Origin: Scytalidium lignicola
Lineage: Eukaryota > Ascomycota > Leotiomycetes
Direction of reading: 5' to 3'
Assembly (NCBI GenBank): GCA_002812745.2
Contig: NCSJ02000025.1
Coordinates: 124,001 to 188,000, forward strand
DNA length: 64,000 nt
Shown here piece after piece: positions 34,562 through 45,910 of the stretch. Position 1 is the first letter of the stretch. Each line of letters begins with the position of its first letter. The position numbers and the translations under genes are program-made. The notes under the pieces were generated by a model, which saw nothing but the letters and a program-made list of their open reading frames with translations, was not told the DNA's origin and searched no databases.

Positions 34562-34918
34562 ATGTCTTTGACTCAGTATGATTCGTTTGATGTGATGGGA
34601 AAGAAGGTTCGTATAGTCGGGGATACGCATGTTAATGTTGAGGCATTGAAAAAGTTGTTGGTGCTTGAAGCTTCTATGTTTGGGATCCATTTGGTGGACT
34701 TTGATGCTGATAATGGTGTGGGCATTGCCGGAAGAAATGAAGCGGATGTTGAGAAAATTAAGCAGTTGGAGGATATGTGTCAGTCGATGAAATCGACGGA
34801 GGGACGACTGCGGAAAGAGAACCAGCAGTTGAAGGAGAAATTTGAGTTGTTGGGGGACAAAATTGGTGAGATTCTGACGGAGGTGGAGAGGTTGCGAGTT
34901 GAGAGGGACTCGTATTAG
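34562..34918 (+). CDS. Coiled-coil hypothetical protein, possibly truncated by a nonsense change
   Basis: From ATG 34562 the frame gives 118 residues. A small beta-rich head (MSLTQYDSFDVMGKKVRIVG, then HLVDFDADNGVGIAG) is followed by a strong heptad coiled coil from about residue 65 (KIKQLEDMCQSMKSTEGRL...) to the stop. After the TAG at 34916-34918 the same frame stays open for about 26 more codons (KEIRELNAKKKRYK) and continues the coiled coil. TAG could therefore be a CAG changed by a C-to-T transition at CpA. I do not recognise the family. No introns are needed. Confidence 0.5.
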   Translation: MSLTQYDSFDVMGKKVRIVGDTHVNVEALKKLLVLEASMFGIHLVDFDADNGVGIAGRNEADVEKIKQLEDMCQSMKSTEGRLRKENQQLKEKFELLGDKIGEILTEVERLRVERDSY

Positions 34919-35698
34919 AAGGAGATTCGTGAGTTGAACGCAAAAAAGAAAAGATATAAAGTCTGTAAGCCCTATTCTAAGCATCATGATCAATTCTGAT
35001 CTACAAACACGCACATCTACTCAAATCAAATTCTTTGCCTCTTCTATACAAAACATAATGTTCACGATGCCAAGCGATATCTTAGAGTTCAGATAACCCC
35101 CAGAATTAGGAGACTTCAAGCAAGATATCCTGTTTGCTACAATTATAACCGTGACAATGCACAGTATCGACTTGGCCTTGACATAACCTTTGCGGAACAT
35201 GAGCCTCCTAATAGCGATGTCTTGTGGGTGAAGCTTGGGGGGCAATGCGAAGAGATTCATATTACAAATACTGTTCGTATCATCTAGTGTTAACCACAAG
35301 CTTCGACCTTAAACGACCTTAAATCCAAGCCATGAGTTTTAGGCTAGGACATACAGTAGTAGGTTAAGTATACGAATACGATTCTTCTTGTCACAATAGG
35401 GTTTAACCTGCCTGCTCTGTTCGTTGGGGTGGGTTTGTACCACCCAAATGAGCTAGGAGACAGAATATTATTGTATAGTACTGGAATACTTCACTAAGGC
35501 TGCGAATCCCATAGAAACGGGATTGGCCCCTTTATAATAACGTTTATAGTTAATCTTTAATGAGGAATTTCTGCTTTGATATCTTTCCTTTATATAATGT
35601 GATAATTCTTTTCAGTGATCTTTTCTTCGACTATTAATACAGCCTAGTGGCGGAAGTAGGAACATGGAGAGGATATCTATATCTCCCCCTAGGACAGA
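34919..35698. other. Intergenic, no gene seen
   Basis: The minus-strand ORF at 35021-35299 has no support. The sequence is 3' flank for the gene to the right and AT-rich around 35520-35640. Confidence 0.45.
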
Positions 35699-38017
35699 TC
35701 ATTTACTCAGTCCTTCTTGCAGTCGGCGGTCTAGCCGCCTCCTGCTATCAACCGATCCTGGCTGGACCATAGCTTCCATAGACAAGATCCACTCCTCGTC
35801 GAAGGCTTCCCGCACCACTCTGGTACTTGATGGATTTGTGATAAGAACTTTGATAGCCGTTGAGATGGTGTTATCAGCCATCTGTACTAGAATATTAGAC
35901 AACACAGGTTCCATCCCCTCTATGAACTCCTCCCGCTCGTAGAACCCGATACCATCAATCAAGCAGAAGACAGTGGCCTCTGCTGGTAATTGACGGACCA
36001 GCCACCAGAAGAGGTTGCAAAGTTGATAGAGGTCGCCTTGCTGAATCGACGCAACATCATCTTGTCGTAGCGGGCTTGTGTCGAAAGGCCGTAGCCAGAG
36101 CAACTGGGCGATGAGACTCTTGATCATTGTGCGGCCACCGTCGCCTGGGCTAACATGACGACTGCAGAAGAAGATGAGAGGGACAAATCGAGGGCTTGCT
36201 TCCTGTAGATTCCGATACAGGGAAGAGCAGAAGAGCGATAGAGCGGAAACGTAGTGCCTGTCCTTGAAGTTACCGTGCACCAAAAGTTTTATAGACGTGG
36301 GAAAGAGTATCCATTCCTTGAATTCATGGCACTGAACGATCTGCTCTGCGCGTGCCCTCTCGTCGGAAGGCAGCCGTGCCCGCCTTCCGTCCACGAACGC
36401 TAGATCATCTTCCTCAAGACGGCCAATGTTGAGTATTGCCCACAGCTCTTGACGACTGATAGACCACAGGGCGACGGGTGGTAAAAGGGGCGGCAGGTAA
36501 GGTGAAGCAGCACGTGGCATAGGAGAGATGGAACGGATAGCTCCTTTGAGGTGAGCGATCTCTCGTTCATTGGCTCGTTCCTTGGCTGCGTATTCATCTG
36601 TAGGGTATCATGTAATATTAGACGCTCTGTTTTCGGGGGTTCAAATAGGGGTTTCATTTTACCTCGAACCTTTCTCATCTGCTCATCACGTCTTGCCATC
36701 TCCTCCATCCACCTTGCCAAGTCGTCTTGCCGACGTCGTTCATATACCTGTAACAAGTCCTTTAAGGAATTGAATCCATCGATAGCCACATTCTGAATGT
36801 TGTTCAATTGACCTATTATAACTTGGCAGGCGTCTTTCCATTGCCCCGTCCCTAGGTAATAATACGCATTGTGGTGAGTACTATTTGATGATCAATTCCT
36901 CCAAGTTGAAAAGCTTACTCTTTAGAACCTCTTTTATGGCCGTGCTAGTTGCAACCATCTGAGAAAACTCGGCATCTGTGATAAGATTTTGGCTGCTCTT
37001 CTGGATATCATCAATACTATTGATTATTTCAAGTTGGTAGTCTTCCCCTTTGGAGATTGCGCTAACTATTCTTCTCCCTGGTGAAGCACACATCTGGGTT
37101 AGTTAGGGGGTGGGGAACGATTTAAACCTTCGAAGCAAGGAGACTTGGAAATGGATAACGCATAATTACCTAAGTTCTTATTTGTAAAGAAGCAAATTAC
37201 TAGCTCGATCGCTTTGAAAATGATGGCAACCAATCTAATGGATGATTTCCTGATATTTTCGTCTTTCGGAAACGTCTCAAGGAAGAGCTCGACCTCGGCA
37301 AAGATCAGGTCGAGCTCGTCGAACCCTCCCAGAATCTGTCGTCGCGTCTTGCCTGCTTGCTTAGCAGCCTTTCATGTCCATGATTAGCCAACTTTCGTTT
37401 CAATTTAGAAATGAAGTTCATTCTGATGAGCGAACTCCTCAGCTTAGCAAAAGAAACCCTACCTCCAGAAGAACTTGCACGGCAGAGAGGACTGGCGTAA
37501 CATAGTCGATATCCGGGACAAACTTAGTCAACTCAATCACCGGTTGGATGTTGTCGGCAACTTTTCGATAAACGTTCCTCACTTTGCCTCGTATTCCTTC
37601 CGTGCTGTTGTACGCATTTCTTGCTGCTTCAAGCCGTCCGTACACGGTCTCCCAATCTTTCTTGCCTCGTATACTGTAGATGGGTTCGGTCGGATCCTTG
37701 GTAGACATATCTTCGAACGTACTCATGGCATCCAGGAAGATGTCATCCCAGAACTTCATTGCCTTAACTGGTGATGGTAACGGCCTGGGAGGAATCTCAT
37801 AGTCATCCGCAACTGCCAATAGTGCTGGAGGCGCAATTGGACCTCCTGATGGCATTACGATAGTCTCTTGGATCGCAACGTTGCGCCCTGTAGTGTGATC
37901 ATACCGCGCGTGGTGATTCGCAAAGGCGGGATGGTATTTAGCGAGGTGGTTGTCAATGAAATCGACCGCCGGTGATTGCAGCTGGAGTTTGGGAATAGTC
38001 TGCTTTGGGGCTTCCAT
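35699..38017 (-). CDS. Fungal STAND-like protein (DUF7708-type N-terminus, degenerate P-loop)
   Basis: The minus-strand exons are 38017-37463, 37368-37170, 37077-36919, 36851-36663 and 36597-35699, giving 666 residues in phase. ATG 38017 (MEAPKQTIPKLQL) was preferred; an in-frame ATG at 38287 would add 90 atypical residues. The helical region GKVRNVYRKVADNIQPVIEL through AIELVICFFTNKNLG resembles the DUF7708-like N-terminal domain of fungal STAND proteins. A coiled coil follows (ERRRQDDLARWMEEMARRDEQ). The C-terminal half has an NTPase-like shape: SIKLLVHGNFKDRHYVSAL sits where a P-loop would be but lacks GK[ST], while VFCLIDGIGFYE resembles Walker B. It probably does not bind ATP in the usual way. 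A role in fungal non-self signalling is inferred. Confidence 0.7.
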
Positions 38018-39303
38018 TTGTGGGTTAAAAGGCAAGCTTTGTGGGGAGAGGGGGCATCGATTTGGCTGCAATGAGATGTTGCCCCTCCAACAGCGTAGGA
38101 GCCTCAAACCAGAGAGAAAGAGGACATTTCCTCCTTCCAAATATAGGAGAAGAGCTTCATCGCTGGGCGGTTCAGTGCAGCCTGACGCTGCAGGCGGAGT
38201 ACTTGATTGGAAGATGGAATGTGGGCAACGTGGGCTGGCCATGCATGAAAACAATCTTGGACCCCTGATATGATGCGGCTCCGGCATGCCTCAATGTATT
38301 GTCACTCCCGGAATGGCTTTAGCTGATGTTGACATCTAGATACAGGAGGGGGGCGCTGCATTCCCACTGGCCGGGGATAATTAATTCGGCTCAGCCACGA
38401 CGGAAGGTCAAGGGCCAAGCTCCCTTGGTGTGACCGCATTTAGAGTGTTATCAGCGTTAAGTACAGTAGTGCGGAAGATTGAAGCCAACAACTGCCAACT
38501 GTGACCGTAAAAATAAAAAATATCCCACCCATCAAGACCGAAAGCCAGTACAGTACTATTCCCCCCCCCCAAATACTTCACACATACAAGGGTAAAAACA
38601 GGGATTCTTACAGGAGGGTTTACAGGGAGTTTTACAGGGGATTGGGGCCACTCCGGCCAGGTGTTTAGCCAATTGGAGGTGTACTGGGCGTCAGCGACAA
38701 TTGTTTATTTTTTTTACTACAGTACTATCGCCCTCCTAAATGATTCATACCTCTCCACAAATACCCTGGTTCTGGTGCTCTGATTTGCTTACCTCCTGGT
38801 ATTATAAATCCAGAATTTCCTAATTTAGTTAAAAATGGTCCTTGCAGTCTTTGTTCAGAACCTCAAAATCCTAGTCTAATCCTAGTCTAATCCTAGCAAT
38901 AATTCCAGTTTTGACCCCTGGAGGTATGAATCTTTAAGGGAGGGGATAGTACTAAGGGCACACCGGATACAAGGGCAGTCCACCGTTGACGGGCTTCATT
39001 GGAGATCTAGCTGTGTTGGAGGTGGATCGGGACATGCCCTTTGTTTTAGCATTAGGCTCGTGGAGGTGGATGCTCAGCTGCAAAACACTCCCTGCCCATT
39101 GAGGATTGTTTCTACACTACATGAGATTGTGATAAAAAGTCCTAAAAGTCCGGGACTCCCACCCTTACCCCCCCTCGGTGATCTGTATCGAGAGAATACA
39201 TTCCTATTGGCTTCGCGCGACCTTCAATAGGGAATATCAATTATCAGTAGTTTTCTTCTGTCTGTTAGGAGTTCTCTTCTTCAATTTGATTGATTGCCTA
39301 GCC
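38018..39303. other. Intergenic with TIR-bearing element region
   Basis: Apart from the possible N-terminal extension of the STAND-like gene (to 38287), no coding sequence is seen. The region contains pogo/Fot1-like TIR ends (38551 and 38720-38953), a C10 run at 38561-38570 and small tandem repeats (ttacaggg; tcctagtctaa). Confidence 0.55.
38720..38953. mobile_element. MITE with pogo/Fot1-like terminal inverted repeats
   Basis: The left end (from 38720, after TA) reads cagtactatcgccctcct, continues with aaatgattcatacctc, and its inverse recurs at 38921-38953 (gaggtatgaatcttta, then ggggatagtact). The ~33-bp TIRs differ by a few changes and one indel. TA adjacent to a CAGTACTATC-type end fits Tc1/mariner, pogo/Fot1 elements. 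The interior (~165 bp) has tandem tcctagtctaa units and no ORF. A third, more diverged end (cagtactattccccc) after TA at 38551 suggests a second, overlapping or nested copy. Confidence 0.6.
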
Positions 39304-42300
39304 ATGGTAGATTCATGTGAGAGAGCAAACGCCGTATCGAGTAAAACGACTTCCGTCACTGAGAACTCCGACAATTCAGTCTCGGAAGACGTGGTGGGCA
39401 TTACTCCGATAACCTCTAACGCAGACAGTAACACAGAGAAATTGAAATCTTCCCGTCCTGGAGAAGTAAGAATCGAGGAAGATGAGGTTGGCACCGATGA
39501 AGAACCTTCAAGTGGTGAGGACGGAAAGAAGACCAACGACACCGACCGTGAGAGCGTAGATACTCTACGGAAATCAGGGAGGGGTCCGTCCAAGTTGATG
39601 CAGCAGATTCGATACTTGCAGATGAAACTGTCGGAAATCGAGAGACAAGCCACCGAATCCGACTTGCACGATGAGGCCGCCGAAACGGATGAGATGGAAT
39701 TTGGGGATGGGCAAAACCGGCACAGGTCGAGGAAGGAAAGAGTGTCTGCAAGTCGTCGTCGTGCCGCGAAGTGGGTGGACAAGGCCGAGCGAGAGTGGCA
39801 GCGACAGACCAACGACCCAGACTTTCAGGCCCGGCGGAAACGGTGGCGAGAACTTGGAGCCTCTATGGGTTGGAATTGGGGTGAAATGCCTGGTCAGTCG
39901 CTTCCTTTATCTCTGATGGAGAGAGGGAAATACCGCCGTGGTGGACTTGGGCCTCCGACTCAATGGGATACGTCGGACAGCGAAGGCTGGAGTGATGATG
40001 GAATCCGATCTCGCGACTTTGGGTATTACGAGGAGCGGCTGGAGGGCGAGTATTTCTGGGAGATGGATCGTCTTAAGGCCCAGGCCGAGCGATATCAGAG
40101 ACACAAAGCAAAGAAGCTTGACCGAGAACGAGAACAATCCGAGCGATTGAGGCAGGAAGCGGAAGAGACGCCTGTCCGTGATTATGAGATTCGAATATCG
40201 GGGTCAGCTACAGTGCAATCTCAGGAGGCTCTACTACCAAAACATGCCATCTCGAAACTCGGTCGGGCGGAGTGGTCCTTGTTCAAGAGCAACACGAGAG
40301 TTAAGGAACATGAGTCGTTCGCGGTCGATATTCTCATCGGAGAGCCTGTCATCTCCTACGACTCCTTCTCTCATTATCCATTTGGCAGACGCCGACAGGT
40401 TAAATCTAAGGAACAGAAAGTGGCACTTTCCACAAAGAAGCCGTCGTTGACAGGACAAGCACCTCTCCCCGAACGGATTCGGATCCATTCCAGGCAGCTC
40501 ATCCAAATTCTTACTAGGATCCACGGACCTGATATCAGTCTTACTGAAGACGCCTTTGCTCAGTCAATCGTCATCATCCGGCCCTTCAGGATGTTGATCT
40601 ACTACAGCAAGGCTCTTTGAGAATGGTGCGAGAAGCTGGAGAAGAAGTTCAACCCTACTCCGCCACCGGGCCTGAACGAAGAATCAGCTGAGGCTGACTC
40701 TAATTTGACTTCATCGGAGGAACATCCCAGTCAAGATACAGGTACGGAGAAGACGGCCAGGGACATCAGCGAGAGGCTTCCTGAATCCGGTGAGATGGAA
40801 TCTCCACCTAAACAGGAAGTAGATGAGGAAGACCCAAATGACGATAGCACATCATTAGTGGCGCTGGAACATTTACATTGCTTGCTCGAGTTTATAGACA
40901 CTGATATCTCCGAGAAAATAGCCTACTTAGATAACCCACTGTGCGCAAAAATCGCTTTCTCGGACATCTGGCACTTATTCAAACCAGGAGATGAAGTCAT
41001 CGAGAATAATGGAAAGTAGGCATACCGGGTTCTCAGCGTAACCAGTCCCAAACATCTTGTAAATCCTCCCTGGTACAACTACTACAGAGATCAATCCTCC
41101 ACCAAATCTAAGGAGCGTCCCATGTTGGTTCGTTGCGTCTATGTGGACTTCGACGGCAAGAATCTCGGCCCCGTTTCCAAAGCATTCGAGATTAAAAGGT
41201 TCGAGGGCGAAAGAGCCATCACTTCCTTGGATATATACCCGCTGCGATTCTTCGTTCCTAAGAAGGATGACACGAAGAAGAGCGGTGTCAAAAACGGCTT
41301 AGAGGAAAAGACAGAAGCTCCAGGCTCAGTACTTCGACAACAACTTGTTGACCGAGGAAAGAGATTTGTACAGGTTGCTGCTGTAAAGCACATGTACTAT
41401 AGTGGGCTGACACTGGACAGAAGAGACAAGGTGGAGAGTCAAGTGGTTGTCGATTTCGAGGAAGCCTTCGTCGCCGACGGCGATGCCGACGAGGACTCGG
41501 AGCTCTCGCGCCCAAAGATTGAGCAATTCATCGGCGCCCCATCTGACGACAACGATGATGATGATGATGATGATGGGAAGAGACCCTGCAACGCCGCCTG
41601 TTGTACTGGAGAAAATATCCACGACGACTCCTACGTCGAGCAGAAGCGCAACGAAGAGTACATTGCGACGCTCATGCCTGACACAAGAGATAAATTGCCT
41701 TCGGTCGCCGTCTTTCCACGGTCGTTGCAGGCCACCAGAACCGAGGAGAATGCATTAACAGAGGACGAGCTAGTAATCATGTCGTACCGTGTTTTTGGAT
41801 TTGTGTTGCGCAATCGGACATGGGGTGAGTGGTGCTCAAATGCGAAGCCAGAGAGTGAAAAGATTCAAACAATGGCTAACACTCTATGCTGCAGCAAAGC
41901 TAGATCTCACATATCTCACCGATGTCGATTCAGGCGAAACCCAGGACGAAGAAAGGAAGGGAAAAGCGCAGACGAGTCCGCCCAAAACCGCCTTTGACCG
42001 ACTTGTTCTCCCAGAAGGCCACAAGAAACTCGTGGAATCGCTCATTTCCCAGCACTTCCAAGAAAAGGAGAACGCAACCGGCCCGGACGAGCAGGTTGAC
42101 ATTGTCCGCGGTAAAGGTAAAGTGGCCTCCAAAAGTCCCAGACTTCTTGATTGACCATGTGCGTGTCCATGTACTTACAACTATACTATTCTGAAGGCAA
42201 GGGCCTCATTTTGCTACTTCACGGCGCCCCTGGCGTGGGAAAAACAACGACTGCTGGTAAGTTGCATGCATCTACGGATATATATCGAAGTTGTTGTGCT

Positions 42301-43746
42301 CTGCTGATATAGAGGTGTGTTTGTTCAGAGGGAATTGCAGAACGATTTAAAAAACCCTTGTTCCAAATAACCTGTGGTAAGTGCATAAAATGAACCCCTT
42401 TCCTTCGCCGAAGAACTCCTCAGAACCTGGGTTTAGATTGAAATCTGGTGACTAAGCTAACTGGTCTGCTTTTGATGTTTAGGGGACCTCGGGTCTACTG
42501 CTAGAGAAGTGGAGGAAGCCCTGGGGACGAACTTTGCCCTTGCTAACCGCTGGGGCTGTATCCTCTTCCTTGACGAGGCAGATGTATTCCTGGCAGAAAG
42601 AAGGAGAGAAGATTTCAATAGGAACGGGTTGGTTGCAGGTTTGGCGTTATCTCATAACTCCGCGTAGAGAACTCCCAATGTACTAATGGAAACATAGTCT
42701 TTCTTCGTGTCCTAGAGTTCTATGCCGGAATTTTCTTCCTTACGACCAACCGAATTGGGGACTTCGACGAGGCCTTCGCCTCGCGAATTCATATTAGTCT
42801 CTACTACCCACCACTGAACCGGGAGAACACGATGGAAGTTTTCAAGCTAAATTTGGACCTGATCAAACAGCGATTTAGAAAGAAGGGAAGACAGATCAAG
42901 ATTGACGAGTTCGAGATTGGAAGCTACGTCATGGAATACTTCGACAAGTACGAAAAGGCGAGGTGGAACGGCCGGCAGATTCGAAATGCTTGCCAGACCG
43001 CGCTGGCGCTGGCTGATTACGATGCTCAGGGCGTGAGCAACGAAAGCGTCTCTAAACCAAACGCTGAGATCAGACTCAGCCAGGAACATTTTAAGACGGT
43101 TTCTGACGCCTACCTAGAGTTCATGCAGTATCTCAAAAGCGTGCGAGACACGTACTCCGAGGAATGGGCCAAAGAAGTAGGCATACGAGCACTTGAAAAG
43201 AATATAGCAGCCTTAAAGGCTGAGTTCAAGGGAGAACAGCGGAAGGATGGTGCCAACCAGGGTGAGGGAGGACCTTGGAGTTAGTTTCGGAATGTGAAGG
43301 CTCAATTAAGGGCAACAGCTACATCCAAAGAGCAAAGTTTCTACTCACAGCAGCAGCAGCAACGACAACAACAAGCCGGCTTCCAGCAACGAGCATACGG
43401 TCGGGGTTTCTCTTCTGAGGATAGAAACATGGGTCCACCCGTCGGTCCACTGAACTACTAGTAAAATACAACCATAGACTTTGGTCTACAAGGTCACCAA
43501 GGACAACCCCAGTTCCCGCTCGAGGCTCGGGGCCATGCTTGGAATAACCAGACGATGATGGCTGGCGCCCGGTACCAGCCAGCCAACGATCCGAGAGAGA
43601 TGCCGCCACAGCCACAATCTCACGAACAGTATGGCTATCCTAGTAGTCAACAAGGAACTACAAGTCAGTTTGGCTTCACACAAGGTGCAACTGGGCATCT
43701 TCAGCCGGGGCTCTTTGGCCATGAAGAGCTAGGCAACAACCTTTGA
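39304..43746 (+). pseudogene. AAA-ATPase of the DUF7025-type fungal family, with five in-frame stops
   Basis: The exons are 39304-41824, 41895-42116, 42197-42256, 42329-42376, 42483-42638 and 42698-43746; they sum to 4056 nt, in phase across 1352 codons. The long acidic, charged N-terminus has coiled coils. The family-specific domain includes MLVRCVYVDFDGKNLGPVSKAFEI and an Asp run. The AAA core has Walker A HGAPGVGKTT, Walker B ILFLDEADVFLAERR and sensor 1 FFLTTNR, and there is a Q-rich tail. The frame is interrupted at TGA 40618, TAG 41017, TAG 43282, TAG 43459 and TAA 43462. Every stop can derive from CGA, CAG or CAA by one C-to-T change. Splice sites are intact, so inactivation looks recent. 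The family's role is unknown. Confidence 0.85.
41563..41577 (+). repeat. GAT repeat encoding an Asp run
   Basis: Five or more GAT triplets encode a D-rich stretch (DDNDDDDDDDG) in the acidic loop of the AAA-ATPase pseudogene. Confidence 0.8.
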
Positions 43747-44511
43747 CCAGCTAATTAATTAATCACCACAAATATCGAGAGGCCATTCCTACACGTTGGA
43801 GAGCCTTATTTAGCAGTTCACTTGCTTTGTTTGGGGAGAGTCTTCTATAGAAGAAATCGTGATTCAGAGTCTGATTCGTGACAGCTACTGAGAGGTGACG
43901 TTGATAGACGATGGATGGAGGGGCAGATTGACGCTAGGACAATACACAACTATCACAAGAACCAGTTCTTTTATAAGAAGTTTATAAATGATATTGGAGT
44001 TTTTAGTTTAGTAATTCTTTTGTGTTAGTAAAGATGAGTAAATATAAACGTCTCTTTTCTTGATTTTATAATAGATAATTTTGAGANTTTTCTAGATAAG
44101 AAAGGCTGTTATAAATCAGTTTAAAGGGTTATTTAGTAGTGAAATCTTAGAAAATTGAGTTAACCATCTCTTTACAGCAGTTAGCTTAGTATTTATAGTA
44201 CATTATNAAAAAGAGCATTNAAAAATGTTAAATATAGTTTGAGCTTATAAACTATGGCTTGAAATTTTAGATTAATATAGTAAGATTAAATTTATAAAGT
44301 TGGAAATGTAAGATTTAATAAGAACAGTTTTATTAATTTGTAGATGGCTTGTAAATATAACTATACCTACCTTTTGTACAATAGTGTAGTTCTTTTTAAA
44401 TATATACATGCAAGTCATAATCCATTTTCTTCCTCCAACTGTATATTACTCCCCCACTCTCCGTCGATCGTTTGATTGAATAGTCAAGCAAAGTGATTGC
44501 GCCACTAAGAT
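43747..44511. other. AT-rich, repeat-relic-like intergenic region
   Basis: No gene is seen. About 43960-44420 is very AT-rich with three single Ns next to homopolymers (44086, 44207, 44220). The pattern is like RIP-mutated repeat DNA and borders the AAA pseudogene. Confidence 0.55.
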
Positions 44512-45288
44512 TTAATCGAGGGCCACCTTCACCTGCTCTTGATCAACCGGTAGGCGGTCCTGGTCTATATCTTCGGTCTGAATAGCACGAAATAAACAGC
44601 ATATATCCAAAAGAAATTGAATACTGAATGCAACTCCCGGAACCCAAAAGCCCAGAGCGCCGTTCCAAGACACGACACCAGACTTCACAAAATGAAGGCC
44701 TAATGAAGGCGCCAGTAGTAACGGCACCACCATGTTAATCATTGACATATATTTTGGGAATAGAGGTTTTGCTCGAGTGTCGACAAGAATAGCGTAGGCG
44801 AAAGCCCAATTCTGAGACAGAAAGGTCGGCCAGGGCATCACGGCAAAGATCCAAAACATGTCGTTGAGCATTTGTGTCATTTCCGGTGAGCGCTCCGGTC
44901 GGTATGCAGCTATAGCCAATACCATGGCAGGAAGTGAAAATGCGAATACACTGGCAGCTCCAGAGGCCGCCTGTAACAGACTCACACCGCGTGGCAGCCA
45001 AGGTATGCGGTTCATCTGGGTTGAGATGAGCACTGTATAAGGGAGGTAGAACATGCCGGAGAAGATCATCAAGGCGGCACCGACACGGATCCCGATTGTA
45101 TGGTTTTGGTAGTGTTCAGCTGTCCTTTCTGCGGACCACCATGGTTTAATTGGCGGGATGAAGTCAGCTGCAATGAAGGCGCCGAAGAAAAATGAAGGAC
45201 AAAGCAGTCCGCATACAAGGCAAGCGTAGTAGAATCTTCGGGCAGGAAGAAATGTCCGTAGACAGCTGTCTACAACGTTTTGTAGCAT
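44512..45288 (-). CDS. Polytopic membrane protein, unknown family
   Basis: A single minus-strand exon encodes 258 residues from ATG 45288. Six to seven hydrophobic segments can be drawn: FYYACLVCGLLCPSFFFGAFI, IRVGAALMIFSGMFYLPYTVL, SVFAFSLPAMVLAIAAY, MFWIFAVMPWPTFLSQNWAF, MINMVVPLLLAPSLGL and GFWVPGVAFSIQFLLDICCLF. The C-terminus is acidic and soluble. I do not recognise the family. It lies 620 bp downstream of the FMO gene on the same strand, so the two may be co-regulated. It could be a transporter-like or chaperone-like partner, but nothing in the sequence decides this. Confidence 0.65.
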   Translation of the reverse strand: MLQNVVDSCLRTFLPARRFYYACLVCGLLCPSFFFGAFIAADFIPPIKPWWSAERTAEHYQNHTIGIRVGAALMIFSGMFYLPYTVLISTQMNRIPWLPRGVSLLQAASGAASVFAFSLPAMVLAIAAYRPERSPEMTQMLNDMFWIFAVMPWPTFLSQNWAFAYAILVDTRAKPLFPKYMSMINMVVPLLLAPSLGLHFVKSGVVSWNGALGFWVPGVAFSIQFLLDICCLFRAIQTEDIDQDRLPVDQEQVKVALD

Positions 45289-45910
45289 TTTGCCAATATA
45301 CCGCACAATGAACAACAAGGAAACAGTTCTCTGAGAGAACGAAGACGANTTTTTTTTAAACTGCTAGATTGGTATATCGGTTAGCAAGGACAGGAGTACC
45401 GTAACATTGTTGATCTGCTCTATACCCCATGCGATATTGGTAGGTAGTATCCGCTTCAAACCTTCCTGGCGCTTACAGCATATGCATTATTCCTTGTTTA
45501 TTAGATCTTTCAGTACATATTTTCTCTACAGATTTATAATATTCTCCACTGATTGGTCTTTCCCTCATCTCTCTCCACCTTAGCAGGTTGTATCTGGTTG
45601 GATGCAACCTTATCCTGGCAGTTCTCGGACCCCTTTAAGTATATACGGGACGAGCCGGAAAAGGTATTTCGTATGCCGTACGCGTGTCTAGATTACAGCG
45701 GAGATAATAATATGGAAGTAGATTACGTTGGATTTGATAGCCACTCAATATCCTCGAATGAAGCATAAAACATCTATAAACAAAAGTTGCATCTACTACA
45801 TAACTTTATACAAGCCTAGCAATCCATCTAACACAACCTCCTTCAGAATTACTCTATCTGACTAGACAAATTTCATATGTTCATATGCAACTTAGTAGTC
45901 TATCCAAGCG
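45289..45910. other. Intergenic between membrane protein and FMO
   Basis: This holds the promoter of the leftward membrane-protein gene, with one N before a T run at 45350. A 71-codon plus-strand ORF at 45553-45768 is unsupported. The right end is the 3' flank of the FMO gene. Confidence 0.45.

Noticed and set aside
34478..35014. 178-codon minus-strand ORF
   Set aside because: It is antisense to the coiled-coil ORF and its His/Leu-rich sequence is low in complexity.
38018..38287. 90-residue N-terminal extension of the STAND-like protein
   Set aside because: It is open but has unusual composition and the family-like sequence starts at MEAPKQ; it cannot be excluded fully.
40618..41121. Treating the AAA region as three separate genes
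   Set aside because: All pieces share one frame, and the breaks are single stop codons inside conserved family sequence, so one disrupted gene fits better.
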